From Balaenoptera acutorostrata (lineage: Eukaryota > Chordata > Mammalia > Artiodactyla > Balaenopteridae), in NCBI RefSeq assembly GCF_949987535.1, contig NC_080069.1, positions 38,491,269 through 38,555,268 on the forward strand: a stretch of DNA of 64,000 bases. The letters run 5' to 3'. A program made the position numbers and the translations under genes. Below the pieces are notes generated by a model. It was not told the origin of the DNA. It did not search any database and saw only the letters and a list, made by a program, of their open reading frames with translations. Each line of letters opens with the position of its first letter. The stretch's first letter is position 1. Positions 1 through 39,265 of the stretch are shown piece after piece.

Positions 1-156
1 CATTCAGTGATTCTGCAGATGGGTCCAAATATCTGCCAATTTCACAATGTCTCCTCTTTGCCTGTGCTCCGCATTTACATACACATCCTATTATACTATA
101 TATATTCCTTCGATGTCTTTGTTATATTATAGTTAGGGCATTCTATTGATCTTTTA

Positions 157-307
157 TTTTATTTGTATTTTTAAAATATTTATTTATTTGGCTGTGCCAG
201 GTCTTAGTTGTGGCACGCGGGATCTAGTTCCCAGACCAGGGGTCGAACCTGGGCCCCCTGCATTGGGAGCACGTGAGTCTTAACCACTGGACCACCAGGG
301 AAGTCCC
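157..307 (-). mobile_element. CHR-type tRNA-derived SINE, antisense copy
   Basis: Reads, in reverse complement, as the cetacean/artiodactyl SINE head (gggacttccctggtggtcca...) with a short A-rich tail. A perfect 15-bp target-site duplication, tctattgatctttta, flanks it at 142-156 and 308-322. The short length suggests a tail-truncated or short subfamily member. Confidence 0.9.
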
Positions 308-1699
308 TCTATTGATCTTTTAAAATTACCTGTGTAGGTACATTGTTATCTTTGAATTTTACTTCGGGAGAGTAAAGGGGCATCACAACATGTACATGAT
401 AAAGTATTGGGTCGGCTAGGGTTGGAAACCATGGTTTGGACAGTGATCTGGTTTCTTTTTCTAACCTCAAGCACTGCATTGGGTGGAAAAAGCTGGCGTA
501 TCTTGCCAGCAATTCCCCTGAATTGTTACCCAAGTCAGCACAGAAGCTGAAAAGTTCTCTCCTGAGACAGTTACTCACTGGGGTGCTGCCGAGCAGGCAT
601 GAAGAAATGGGGCGCTGGCATTCTCCCCCGTGCCATCTACTGCTGCCGATGAGCCCATGACCCCCTGAAACAAATCTACCATCTCTCATTCTAATTTAAT
701 CTCCGAAACCAGCCCTTTATCTTCCCTTTAAGTCAGGCCCCCGCTACACCTCCACCCACCTCACGCTGAGTGTCTGAACTCTGAGCATCCCCTTCCGCTA
801 GGAGTGCCTCACTGAGTAAATTAAAAAGTTCTCCACCTATTTCCTGACACGCAGCCACCTAACACGCACAGCTCCTTTGTGTGAAGCCAGTATCTCCTTC
901 TCCTGACACAGTGCAAAGGCAGAAAACCTGCTTCCAGCTTCAATCCCGTCATTAGGTCTAGACGCACTGTGCAGTGAATCGCTCGCTGCTCCCTTCCGTT
1001 TCGTGCCTTCCTGATCCTGACACTGTGAGCTTTGGCCAACGTGCTTGTCCTGTGTGAAGGAGTGAGGGCACTTCTGTCCCTTCTGCACGAGTCCCCGCAG
1101 GCCCTTCCTCTCTGAGCAGACTTGCACCGAGGGAACCGAAGGACACAGGTGCTACCCTGTGTGCTTCCAGCAGCAGCTCTGAACCAAGGTGGGCTTGCCC
1201 CACGCAGCTGAGAGACGGTATGTCTCCACTTTGCTCAGCACTGCCTGAGGCTGAGAGCCCCACTCACTCCTCCCCATTCCACGCAGGGCAGTGGCGGGCC
1301 GGCAGCGGCTGGCGATCTGTTTGCCTGCTTGCCAGGTCAGCCCCAGAAATGGAGGCAAGAGGGAAGAGGAGCCAGTGACAGTGGGCTGTGACCTTGGTCC
1401 GGTTAGTCCAGGTTAAACAAGAATCTTGCAGGGTCACGTTTACAGAAAATCCCCCACCCCTGATATCTGAGCAAATTCTTCATGCCCAACCTTGACACCT
1501 GATCATCCTGGTGCGCCTTCAGCAAGAATCCTGATGAATATTATAACCTTTAAAACTTCCTATTTTCCCGCTGCCTCAACATCCCCACAAACAGGCTGTG
1601 AGTGTCGGCCCAGGTGCACCAACCGGTGTGCAAGGTGGGCTCAGCCACAAGTCCCCCTTCCTACCCTCCCAAGGGTGACCCCGTGACATCCAAACGCAC

Positions 1700-2280
1700 C
1701 AGTGACACTGCCCCCCACTCTCCCTGCCTTTCCTCATGTACCCACCCTGATCCCTAGTAAAGGCACTTGCCACGGGGGCTCGCAGCTTGCCCCTGGCTTG
1801 AGTCTGAGCTCTGTGACAATGCTCTAACCCCTGTCTCTCTGCGACCTATGATATAAAAAGCTATGTTTTGCCCTGAGCCTCCCCTCTGTCTCCTCTTGTG
1901 GCCACAACCGGCTGACCATCTAATAAGAGAATCCAAAGCAGTCAATCCAGCAAGAAGCCTCCCAGCCTTTGGGTTTCGTCTTAGCAATTTTCCACCCACT
2001 GACCCCCACACCCTTGCTCCTTGGCTATAAATCCCCACTTGTCTTTGCTGAAGTTGGGGTTGAGCCAGTCTCTTTCCTCTGCTACACGCCCACTGCAGTA
2101 CCCCCCGAAGGGTCATGAATTATTCTTTCATGAACACCCGGAGGAGTTGTGACAGATGCATTTCCTGTCTGCAGCAGTAACTTCCACGTTTGTATCTTCC
2201 AGCTTATGCTGTGTTTTCACTCACATCCCTTATTAAACCTCAAAGAAACCTTTGTGGTTAATGTGGTCGTTCTCCATTTC
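1700..2280 (+). mobile_element. Possible LTR relic
   Basis: A TATA-like ggctataaatccccac at 2023-2038 is followed by gttggggttgagccagtctc and, about 200 bp on, by ccttattaaacctcaaagaa, which resembles the promoter-to-polyadenylation layout of an ERV LTR. I cannot name a family and the borders are guesses. Confidence 0.3.
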
Positions 2281-2350
2281 AGATGTGGAAACCAAGGCTC
2301 AGAGGAGCCAAGGCACTTGCCCAAGGCAAAGACAGAACTCACCACCAGGT
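2262..2350 (-). repeat. MIR fragment
   Basis: Antisense MIR core: agatgtggaaaccaaggctc, agaggagccaaggcacttgc, ccaaggcaaagacagaactc. Confidence 0.6.
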
Positions 2351-3039
2351 CTCTTTTCTACCACTGCTGTCAGTGAAAGGGAGGTGGTGGGTTTCTCAGA
2401 AGGGGAGTGGGGAGCAGGGAGCGGTAAACAAGAATTTGCAGATCGAGAGCAGAATCTCAAAGTGGGGATGTCTTGAGTTACAAGCACTGTGAATATCCAA
2501 GGAGTGCCATTTCCAGTTTGTCCCACTCAGAAGACACTTCCCAGTTAGTGCAGGGTCCCGATTTAAAGTAAGATTTATAAGTCATTGCTACGATAAAGGC
2601 AAGTAGAATGAGAAGGGGCCCCCCTGCTCTGGATTTGCATGGACAAAGGGCACATTTCGGCACCTCATTTTTCCTAAGCAAATGAGTTGGATTGCTGGCC
2701 TGTGTTAACAGGCTCCACGTCCTCGGGGAGCCCCAGGGAGGCTTCAAGTTTTTTTTTTTTTATGAAATTGCAGATTGAGCCTTCATCTGGAGGGGCTGTG
2801 CTCATCTCAGGACCCATCACTAGCTCACATGTTGTTTCCCCAATAATAACTGTCCTCAAGAAATCTTGTTTTGTCCAAGAAAATACTGCTTCACTGGACT
2901 GACAGCTCGGCTTTTACAATGTCCTCAATTCCAGACGATCATACGAACACACATGCATTCTCACCTTTCAAGTGGAGGTGAATGCAGGGCAGGTGAGAAA
3001 AATAATTCGCAGGCCAAAGAAAGGGGTACAGGGGTTGCA

Positions 3040-3190
3040 AGCCATCCCACGTTCCCGCTCTCTGCCCAGGGCCTTTGCACATCTCCTGGCCCTTCCTTTC
3101 CCCTTCCACCAGGACCTGCTGGCCTGGGCTGGGATGGACTCATTCACCCTTCACCTTGCCCTTGGGAAGATGAGCCAGGAAACTGCTCTC
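3040..3190 (+). repeat. L2 fragment
   Basis: Contains cgctctctgcccagggcctt and tgcacatctcctggcccttc, typical of the L2 3' UTR region. Strongly diverged. Confidence 0.5.
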
Positions 3191-4314
3191 CATCAAGACT
3201 GACAGAATCCACCATTATCTTGAAAGGCAAGGAAAAGCAAGATATACTCGAGATTTCCTGTCTAAGGAAATTTAACCTCGTCCTCGAGGATTACCCCTCC
3301 TCGTGCTCACTAAGAACTTTGGAGAATCTGAACACAACTGAATTTGATATAGCAGTCTGAGACAGAAGTTTCTGAAATCCCTCCCCTCCTGGTGGGTGAT
3401 GCGTTTCCACTTTTCACCACTAGATGTCGCAGCAGGGACGGGTGGCGCATCCAGACCGGGGTCCCCGGGAAGGCAGCTTGCATCAGCCTAAGAGTGTGTG
3501 CTCTCCAATGCAGACTATGGTTTTGATGCGGAGAGGCGCAAAGGAAGGTACGGAGTGTGCTCTTGGCTAGCTCTAGAAGGTGGTAGAATATCGATTTCTT
3601 TGGAGGGGGAGCACTAAAGTCCATCCGTGGTCTATATTTAACAGAAGCTCTAAGACCCTCCCTGTGCCCGGGCTGGTCAGGTCCTCACTGGCTGGGCCGG
3701 GGGAGCGTGAGCAGGGACACTGCCCGGGGGGGTGGACGGTTCTTTGTTACCCAAGTCTTGGCTCATGTGTTGAAATATTCTCGTGTCCTGTCCCCCTCGT
3801 CCCCAAAGGCTGGCGGATGTGGCTGGGACGTGGTGAGGCCTCTTGCAAGCAGGCTGGGAAGCTGGGGGGAAGCAGCAGTGAACCCCGAGGAATTAGAATC
3901 CTAAACCAGAACCTGGGCTTCCAGGTGCTCACAAAGGTGCGTTTGTGAAAGTGGGAGGCTAGAGCACATATTTCCCCGTTAGCTTTAACTATATACTTTA
4001 AATATTTACACAGGAAAGTGAGCTCCCATTTGTATTCTTGCCCAAAGCTCACAAAGTAATTGAGCCTGGACAACACTGGTCCAAGCAGCTGTCCTATCTC
4101 ACCTGGCCGCCAAGACCACCTTCTATCTGGTCTCTCGGTCTGAGCAGAGGGAAATTCCTAACCTACTTACTTAACACACCTGGACCAATACCCAATCACC
4201 TTACCAAGATCTGTAAAGCTGGGCGTATCTTTCAGATCAGATCTCCTCGGGCATCATTTTCTGCCCCAAAGACCACACTCAAACTCTGTTGCTAACCCCA
4301 TCACCCCCTCCTTT

Positions 4315-4860
4315 TTGATCTATTTCCTAGAACACACCTGACTCTTTACTGCCTCAGGCCCTTTTCACTCATTCCCTCTGCCTTCTCCCAGCCCTTCCTC
4401 TGGTTGGCTCCTCTTTCTCGGCTTTGGGTGTTGGTTTAAACGTCACCATCAGAGACGCATCCCCACACCAGTAAGTGGAAAGCAGCCACCACCTGCCATC
4501 CCCTTGCTTTCTCTCATTTCACCCTGTTTGAATCCCCTACACTTACACCAGGGGGCAGCAAACCTTTCTGTAAAGGACCAGGTGGTCTCTGTTGTGACTG
4601 CCACGTACGTGTCTAGAAACCAGCCAGAGACAGGAGTAAATGGAGGGGTGTAGCTGTGCTCTAATAAAACTTTATTTACAAAAACAGGTGATGGGCGGGT
4701 TTTGGCTCTATGGCCAATGTTTGCCACCCCCTGACCTATCTGGCATTTTCTTATTTGTTTATTGGCTGGTCTTGCCTCCTTTGTTTGCTGTGGTCTCTTT
4801 GGTGCCTAGAACAGTTCTTGGCCTATAGTAGATACTGTGACTATCTTTTAAACGAGTATT
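4315..4860 (+). repeat. L2 element split by a hAT insertion
   Basis: The left part (4315-4540) has tgcctcaggcccttttcact, ccttctcccagcccttcctc. The right part (4738-4860) has ttcttatttgtttattggct and ggtgcctagaacagttcttgg. The order matches the L2 3' region, with the hAT copy at 4540-4738 between. Confidence 0.65.
4540..4738 (-). mobile_element. hAT-type nonautonomous DNA transposon copy
   Basis: Begins cagggggcagcaaacctttc and ends tttgccaccccctg, with the internal phrase ctaataaaactttatttaca. The ends are short imperfect inverted repeats. It sits inside an L2 whose two parts (4315-4540 and 4738-4860) flank it, so it inserted later. Three similar copies in the same orientation are at 16995, 40783 and 49243. 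Subfamily not named with confidence. Confidence 0.75.
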
Positions 4861-6218
4861 ATTTGGAAACTGCATTGCTTTTTGAAGGCCTGGTTAATTT
4901 GGGTTTCTAGTTTCCTTTCTTCCAGCACCTTTTGGCCCCTGGCAATTTAGCTTTCACTTTCTCACCTGCAAAGGTAACTAAACATCAGCAGATTGACAGA
5001 GAGGACCATCTCCAAACTGGGAAAGCCAGATAAGAGCATGGAGAGATGACAGGGCTTTCCACACATGGCAGGACGCAATTAGACCCAGCAGGATGGCAGC
5101 AGCAACTCTTAATTATGCAAATGCAGTTTACTTGTGGTGAATTTTAAATTCTGGGCAAACTCCCAACTTTGTCCTATTTTTCAAAATATTCCTGGGCATG
5201 TTTCTTCACTGTCTAGTCTCAGGCTTAGGAAAAGCAACTACTTTTAATATCAGTTTACAGAAAAGCTGATTAGAAGGACAATCAAACAAAATAAAAATAA
5301 GCCAACTCCCCAAACCCCCTTGAAAGTAGTATTTTAAAATCAGATGAGAACGGACCTTGCAGTGATAGTAAAAATGGATGCCAATGCAAAATCTAAGTGC
5401 AAGCCCTCCCCGCCTGTCATAACATGCACCCCTCCTTTCTCTAGGAGAAGGAGAAGTGGTTTGGCTAAGTAACAACACAGTTCTTGGGCAGGTTTGGAGG
5501 GCTGAAGGGGGCTTTGTTTAGTAGTGGGGGTGAGCACCAGGGACAGTAGAGGGTGCAGCTCCTTCTTATAAGAAGGTGGTGCCTACAATGCAAGGTGGAA
5601 TTGTGGGAGCCTCCAGAGACCCCGTAGCAATGGTGTGCTGGAGAACCAGCTCATTGCAGGGGGCTTGGAGGGAGGGGGGGAAAGGCCTGATCTGTAGTGT
5701 TTGCTGATTCCTGTGGTGTAAATACCACCACCACAGCTGATTTCAAGCCCTGAATGTGATGGCACTGGACACGCATTTGGGGAGAGATGTGTATGGTGGG
5801 CTCTCCCAGACACTACCTGGGGCCCCAACAGGCCACTACCCCCAAATCATCTCCTGTTGAACTGGATCAGAGAGGAAGATGCACTGTGTTCTTCCTACCC
5901 TCACAAGCCCCAGCTCGGCCGCCCTCTCCCCCAACCTGCCCAGATGTGCTGGCTGCAAGGGTCTCACATCCCCGAAGTCAGCCCCCTGCTCAAAGGATCA
6001 AAATCTTCTCTCAGTCTCCTCCGGCCCACCCTCTGCTGTCCTGTGCTGGTCAACGCGATGACTTTTTTTTTTTTTTTTCCAAATTTCTGATTTCCGTGAT
6101 TGGAAAGAGTCATGCATTCACTAGGGAAGAACAGACTAGAGAGGAAGATGAAGAATAGACTTTTAAATACATCAAGTTTGTGAATCATCAGATGGAGATC
6201 AGAATATCTATGGACATG

Positions 6219-6592
6219 GGCTTCCCTGGTGGCACAGTGGTTAAGAACCCACCTGCCAATGCAGGGGACACGGGTTCGAGCCCTGATCCGGGAAGATCCC
6301 ACATGCCGCAGAGCAACTAAGCCCATGCGCCACAACTACTAAGACTGTGCTCTAGAGCCCGTGAGCCACAACTACTGAGCCCGCGTGCCACAACTACTGA
6401 AGCCTGCACGCCTAGAGCCCGTGCTCTGCAACAAGAGAAGCCACAGCAATGAGAAGCCCGTGCACCGCAACAAAGAGTAGCACCCGTGCACCGCAACAAA
6501 GAGTAGCCCCCGCTCACCGCAACTAGACAAAGCCCACGTGCAGCAACGAAGACCCAATACAGCCAAAAATAAATAAATTAAAAAAAAAAAAG
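6219..6592 (+). mobile_element. CHR-type tRNA-derived SINE, long copy
   Basis: Head ggcttccctggtggcacagt, tRNA-like B-box gggttcgagccc, body of repeated ccgcaactaag-like units and an A-rich tail of aaataaattaaaa plus poly-A. A 13-bp duplication (atctatggacatg at 6206-6218, atctatggacacg at 6593-6605, one mismatch) marks the ends. The body contains a tandem unit, gcaccgcaacaaagagtagc, twice in a row near 6459-6505, which makes this copy longer than the others. Confidence 0.92.
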
Positions 6593-7008
6593 ATCTATGG
6601 ACACGCAGGTGTGGGCTTCTAGAAGGAGATGAGGGATGGAGGGAGGGTTGGAAAGTCCTCAGTATGTGTCAACAGTTGAAGTCCAAGGCAAAGATGACAC
6701 TACCCACTGGGAGGGGGTTAAGAGTGAACAGATGAAACCCTGGGACATACCAACACCTGGATCAGGCAGAAGAACAAGATGACTTTGGTTCTATTTCCGG
6801 AAGAGAAAGCTCCATGGCTTATCCCTAACAAATGTTTAAAAATACGTTCCTAGCCTTGCCAATTGATTAAAGGTGAAAACCCAGGGAACATTTCTGTTGC
6901 TAATTTGGCCCTTAGAAACCAAATGGCATAGCAAGGCAATTTAAGGCCAACCTCCCTGCTGTCCCAGACGCGGACTTCTCCCCATGACTGTGCTTAGGAT
7001 CCACGTGG

Positions 7009-7021
7009 TGGGGGGGGGGGG
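7009..7021. repeat. Poly-G run
   Basis: About 13 consecutive G after ccacgtggt. Such a run is prone to length change and sequencing error. Confidence 0.8.
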
Positions 7022-8169
7022 GTAGGACTGAGGGTGGCAACACCCTAAGGGGTGTTAGGAACGGTGTAGAGGCAGTTTTTTTGGTTTCCACAATGAATGG
7101 GGGAGGGAATACCTTAGACATTAGACGCTTGGGGGTCCTCGCATCCTCCAAGGACAGGAAGTTCCACCCACCCAACATGCTGATGCTGATAACACCCTGG
7201 TGAGAAACACTGGCACATATGGAGGAGGCAATGACATTGAAAGGAAATGGCGATAAGATGCCCCTAAGTATAAGTTACCCTCTTCCCGTTCCCCTCGCCC
7301 ATTGTACCGGGTTGTGGACAGTCTCTTCCTACAGACGATCCCGGTTATGATTGCACATAAATCTACCTTCTTGGCTTTCTCTGCAGGTAGAGGCTGCTCC
7401 TTGAGGCAACCGCCCACAAGTCCTCTGTGATGCATTCTCCAGGGATGCACTGGGACATCGCGATCATTTTCAAGAATCAGGTTCCAGTGCTGGGTGTCCC
7501 CAAATCCCAAGCAGTTATTTATTTTTTGAATTTATTTAAAAAAAAAAAAGATAGAGGGTGGTTAGAAATGCTTGGCAGCCAACTCCTCCCTTTCTGGCGA
7601 CTCAGAGCGCTAAGGTCTAGAGCCGTTTGAGGGAATGACAAAGGCAAGCGAAACGCACGTCTCGCTGAACACAGAGTTGGGGAAAACTCTGCTGAAGGGA
7701 ATGGGGCTCTGGGTGACCCCGCGGAAGGCGACCCATGCCTGCCACAAAGCCCGTGAGCTCACTGGGGGAAAGGACCATCCCTGGCTGGTGAGGAATCAGC
7801 ACCGAAGAAGCCCTGAGCCCCTGATCGAGCCCTGAAAGCAGGTATTTCTGTTTTAGTCTGGATCTCTGCTCTGCACTAATGTTGCTTAACCTTGTGGAGT
7901 CCAGGTTTCCTGCAGGAACGTCCCCATCTCAGGGATGTAAAATTACAGTGCTGCCACACATACCAAGGAGTAAATGGTGGCTGTTACTAAAAATGACTCT
8001 CAAGTGTACCCTGCCACATTTGCTATTGCTGACACCCCAACATCTGCTCCCGGGGGTGGGGTGGGTCACAAGAGGAGCCTCCACGGAAACCTCCATGTTT
8101 CCCCGGGACTCAGAGAGTGGTCCACAGGATGCCGACTGTGGCAAACACATGGTGCTTACTGTGTGCAGG

Positions 8170-8360
8170 CACTGCCCTAAGGATATCATTTACATCACCC
8201 ATCCGACCCTCCTCACCATCCCGTGAGTAGCACTATATTCAGCCCATTTAACAAACAGGGAAAGTGAGGCCCAGGGCTGTTAAACAGTTGGCTAGTTCAT
8301 CCAGCTAGATGTCAGAGTGGGGACTCCTGAGTCTGTGCTCTCAGCCTTTAACCCATATTT
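8170..8360 (-). repeat. MIR, antisense
   Basis: Contains agcccatttaacaaacaggg, aaagtgaggcccagggctgt and gtggggactcctgagtctgt, the reverse complement of a MIR core. Confidence 0.65.
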
Positions 8361-10169
8361 TGCCTCTCAAAGCAAAGATGAGAGGGGAACCTTTAGGTAG
8401 ATTTTGGGCTCTAACAGGGATGACGTACTATATTCACAGGCATTGAAATGACTTTCTTTGTCTCCTTACAAAAACCACAGGATAATGGTAAAATACTAAA
8501 CGTAATATTCCCTCTTAAAAAAATCTAGACACCAAAAAACAAAGTGCAAATTAACGGAAGAAAAAAAAAAGGGAAAGCCAAACTGGGACCAGGCAAGAAC
8601 CCACGCCACCCGGAATTCAAAATTCTGGTCTGGAAACAGCCACCCTTCCCTGAGATGCGTGGAGCTGCACCTCCTATATATATTCCTAATTATAAAAGTA
8701 GTCGAAACATATTACACCCATCCAATCCACCCAACCTCAGCTATCGTGTTGGGTGCTCTCCTTCCTGTCTTTTTTCTGGGCATTTATCCGTTGTTTCCAA
8801 CCTGCCATAATAGACATCTGGGTTTGCACCCAGCGTAGCAATCTGTTTTTAAATAAAAGGAAGGATCTTCCTAAGGGGTAGATGGGCAGTAAAACACAGC
8901 ACAGTCCAAGGAAAAGCCTCGTCCCTCGGCCAAGGGTGACCCTCAGACCACCGGAGATCGTGGTTTGCAGTTGATTTTTGCTTAAAGGTGAATAGACTGC
9001 ACCTTCCCCTGGGTCACTGCTGTATAACAAGAGTTCCTGAGATGGTGAACAGCACTCCAAGAAAGTATGTGGCAGTGGGATTGTCCGGAGTGCTACACTT
9101 GTGAGGGGGCTCCCCGTGTGCCAGCTGAGCCCACAAAACACCCGCAAGGACAATGCTGGGGCTCAGATCAGGACGATGGCGCCGGGAGTGGCAGGTGGGT
9201 TAAAATCCCACTCTGTGGAATTCGGGAAACCTGAGAATACCTGACTCAGCATGTTTATATACCTGCTAAGGTGTTAAGCCTAATAAAGTGTTTCTTTCTA
9301 CCAGTGGACCATACTAGAGGCTAAATTATTAACTGTAAAAACGTGTGCTCATCCAGCCTGTGGAAAGGCCAGATTTTGCTTCAGTTTCTTTCCACTATGG
9401 ATGAATACTATAAAGGGGAATCAATTTAAAACAGCTCTTATATTGTGACAATTTGTCTATGAACGTCAGACTCCACACACGCTCAAATGTGGGGCTCCCT
9501 ACTATAAAATCCAGCAAAAGTCAGAGGTTGCAAACCGGTGGCCTGAAGTTGTGTTTCATTTGGCTGAATATAGCTTCAAATAAAGTGAATTTTAAGATTA
9601 GGGGATTTTATGTGAAAGTTCATTACTGATTTGCTGACAGACTCATAGGTTTCCCCGCACCCCCCTTGTTTTGCCTGTAAACAAAAAGTTTTCTCTTGTT
9701 TTTCTAGTTCAAATTCTCCCTCACAATGAGATGGTCCGTGGTGGTACGGAGTAGGAGAATTCGAAGCCCAGAGTTAATTTAAGTCTTTCCTGTAAGAACG
9801 TGTGAATAAGGAGGGATCTCTTTCTAGAACCTCTAGATCAAAGGGGAGACTGAACCCCTGCAGTGGCCTGGGGGATCTCAGTGTTTATCAGTTCACAGGA
9901 TCCAAAGCACAAAGGTGTGAAAATGAATTATCTTCCCCAGGTCAACTCTGAGCACTGGGGAAGAAATCATTCCAACCTAGGTATATGTCCCTTCTCACTC
10001 CCCCCTCAACCAGGACCAGGGGACCAGGGGACCACTACGAAAATTCAATCTTTCAGTAGCTGTGAAAGTTACTGTGATTATAAGACATTATAATCCGTCC
10101 CCCAGGCACTTTTCAATTTATATGGCAGGATCTTTGTAGGATACCTCAAGCTTATTCTGGATAATACCT

Positions 10170-10640
10170 TTTCAATGAGCACTTAACTGAGTAATTTTTT
10201 TTATTTCTATAAAGTTTGTTTTTTGAAAAATTATTACATGATTATTATAGGAAATTTGGAAAAAATACAGTAATGTTTAAAGAAAAGTGTTAATTAAAAA
10301 AGCAAAATCCAAAGACACCACTGTTACCCTTTTCTTTCCATGCATTTTAAAAAGACATAGCTGAGATTATAATGTGCACATAATTTATCTTCTGCTTTGA
10401 AGCCCAGGAACATCCTAAGCAATAAACTCCTGTTACTAAAACCTCTTCAAAAACATTTTCACGGCCCCAAACCACTCTATTTTATAGCTTCTGTCAATTT
10501 ACTAGACCTCATTGTTGGTCATTCAATGTTTCCAATTTTTATTACTGTATTATAAATAACACTGCAATGGACATCTTTGTGCATAGAACTTTTTTCTCTG
10601 CGTTTCTTCCATTTCTTCAGGATAGAGTCACAGACATAGA
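10170..10640 (-). mobile_element. Old LINE-like relic
   Basis: AT-rich stretch with the phrase tattataaataacactgcaatggac followed by catctttgtgcatag, typical of the antisense 3' part of old mammalian L1 elements. Highly diverged; the borders are approximate. Confidence 0.55.
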
Positions 10641-11138
10641 ATCCCTAGCTTAAAGGGTGTGACTATTTTGAAATCTCTCAGTACATACTGCTATGATGTG
10701 GGCTGGAAAGGTACACCTTCATTTACTTATTTTTGTCATGTTTCCTCAAACCTTAGAGCAACAATGTTTGATAAACTGAAGCACAAGTGATATCTTGGAG
10801 CTCGAAACATTAAGAAAGAAAGAAGCAGAGTCAGCTTTCTCATTTCCCCTCTACTTCACAGTGGGGAGGGGGCAGGTATTACAAAGCGGGTAGGAGGAGG
10901 GAAACCAGGCATAGCGACTGCAAAGAAGCCAATGATTTCCAAGTCTCGATACAGAAGAAGAAATCAGAGAGGTAGCCAATGTGTTCATGAAAATCGATAT
11001 GCAAACCACAGCACAGGACCAGTGCCTTTTGGTACTACCTGTGTGTCCAAAGCCTCTTCTGTTCATCCTCATAGTTTACAAGGGAAAAAACAGAATCTTT
11101 CACATAAAAACAGAGCATTTCAGACCACAATTTCTCAC

Positions 11139-37357
<26,219 letters not shown>

Positions 37358-37934
37358 TCATATTGATTTGTTCTCTCATAGATGATTTGCACGCTCAAGT
37401 GTCTGGTAAGAAAATAGCATTGAGGACATGTTGAAACTGCTAAGCAAGGAATCAGAATTCTCTGTGCTTCTCATTGTTGGATAAGAATTCTGCATTCAGG
37501 TACATTTGTGCTTGAAAGCACTTGGGTACTGCTTTCCTAATGTGCTAGGTTCACAAATAGGGGAGAGAGTAGAAATGTGATGGGGAAAAAAATTAATGCA
37601 TCTTTCAGACATCTTAAACATGTTTAGAGATGAAGTCTGAACTCACTGATTAAAAATAAACTACAATCCAACTTTGTATAGAATTTATAGAAGATATCTT
37701 CCTAGCCCAATCAGAGACACCTGGAAAGTTCAAAATCTGTATATCAGTCAATTTTTTTTTAAGCCCAAATCACAATATATGGCCTGACAAGGATTTTTTG
37801 TTTTTATGCTTTGTATTTGTATATATGTAAATACTTCTACATTTATAAAAATCACATTTAGTAATGAATTTAACAAACACCTTAACAAATAAGAATAAAC
37901 ATACACAAAATTGAAATGCCCGTGGTTGCTGGGG

Positions 37935-38100
37935 ATTTGATGAATCTGTCTCCCTGGCCAGACTGTAAATCCCTGGAGGGCAGCGGTCAGCCCCCGGCGG
38001 CTGGCCCACTGCCCCACTGCGTGCAGTCTCCCCATCCTTGCACAGGGCCAGCCACGCAGCAAGAATGAAAAAGCTTTTTAATTAAGTGGATGAATGAACA
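37935..38100 (+). repeat. L2 3' end
   Basis: Contains gccagactgtaaatccctgg, agggcagcggtcagc and gcacagggccagccacgcag, followed by gtggatgaatgaac. Confidence 0.65.
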
Positions 38101-38397
38101 AACTCCCCTAAAAAATCCATGGTACTGATTAATGGCAAATAACAGGGAACTTTTAATAAGAGTTTTTATAAGTTAATCTTTATCGAGTTTAACCATACGT
38201 TCACAACATAATAATTAACTGCAATTATGCACATAACCATGTGTGCATTATCTTTCTTTCAGCAAGACAGCTCCATAAACTTACCTACCACATCTACATC
38301 CAGAATAAGAAAACTGGTGCTCCTGAGATTAAATTATAATGACAAAAAAAGCTATTTTTGTAAAAGAAAAGTTTCAGATCCTGCACCTTCACCCTCC

Positions 38398-38572
38398 AAG
38401 TGGGTGTTTTTCTTAGCCTGGCTCAGGATCCCCTGGCACCAGAATTGCTTGGGGTGTTTTAAATATGCAGATTCTGGGCCTCACTTCCAACCTGCTGCAT
38501 GAGTTTCCAAGAGTGGGGACCGGGAAGGCAGCATTTTAAACAAGCACCCCAGGTGATTCTTAGCACACTAAA
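38398..38572 (+). mobile_element. MER5A-type hAT element
   Basis: Contains attgcttggggtgttttaaa, tgcagattctgggcctcact, gcattttaaacaagcacccc and aggtgattcttag. Confidence 0.72.
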
Positions 38573-39104
38573 AACTGAGGATCAGTTTTCGAAGTCTTAA
38601 TTGCATCCTCCTGCTGCAAGGCCTCTCTCCGATATTTAACTTCAGGATGTTTATCCGGAGGGGAGGGCGAAGTGACTCCTCCAACCCCGGGACCCGAGAG
38701 TGTTCCTGCCACAGAGCCTGAGCCTTGCCTGGGGGGCAGAGGCCTGCAGCTGATGCAGCAACGCCCCTCCACCAACGCACCATCCCAGCCTCACCGCCCT
38801 CGGCCTTGGGCCCCTGCACTGGCTCCCTGCCCAACTCCGTGGAGCCCTTTGCGTCTCACATTTTGTCTTCTTTATTCCTCTTAAAACCAACAGAACAGGG
38901 AGAGGGAATCCTTCAACTCTAGGGAACAAAAAGGAGGGAAAAATGGGAAGTTGTGAACCAACTAACACTGAGAAAGACGCTCTATCATCCGTTTGCTTCT
39001 TTGCTCTCTGGCCCGCGCGGCCATTCCTTAGGTAAACTGTGGCATCACGGCCGCACGGTGGGGAGATGGTCCAGAGCTGGCACATTCAACGCAAACCTTA
39101 ATTC

Positions 39105-39265
39105 TGCGGCCAAAAGGTTATTCCTTCTTGCTGAGCCTCATTTTCTTATCAAATGGGAATCATAGGACCCATTCCTCTGAGGGTTTTGAGGACTAATGAT
39201 AATAAATATACGTAAAGCCCGTGGCAGGCAGGTCTAGCTTTAGGCTGAGGCCCAGTAAGTGGAAC
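39105..39265 (+). repeat. MIR, sense fragment
   Basis: Contains ctgagcctcattttcttatc, aaatgggaatcataggaccc and gagggttttgaggactaatg. Confidence 0.7.

Larger units (their letters stand above)
1..11138 (-). other. DAPK1: DAPK1 intron after local exon 16 (partial)
   Basis: At least 11 kb of intron. It holds CHR SINEs at 157-307 and 6219-6592, L2 pieces near 3040-3190 and 4315-4860 (split by a hAT element), MIR pieces near 2262-2350 and 8170-8360, an LTR-like stretch at 1700-2280, an old LINE-like stretch at 10170-10640, and a poly-G run at 7009-7021. I recognise nothing in 320-1700, 4860-6200, 6610-8160 and 8370-10160 beyond short A or T runs. Confidence 0.8.

Noticed and set aside
2866..3360. 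164-codon open frame on the plus strand
   Set aside because: Overlaps an L2 fragment and intron sequence; no domain, no codon bias that stands out.
6219..6592. tRNA gene suggested by A/B-box-like sequence (gggttcgagccc)
   Set aside because: This is the tRNA-derived head of a CHR SINE, with A-tail and target-site duplication; the same applies to the other SINE copies.
1..11138. Possible downstream exon starting the ROC GTPase-like region
   Set aside because: No minus-strand frame with a P-loop (GxxxxGKT/S) or the expected preceding peptide was seen.
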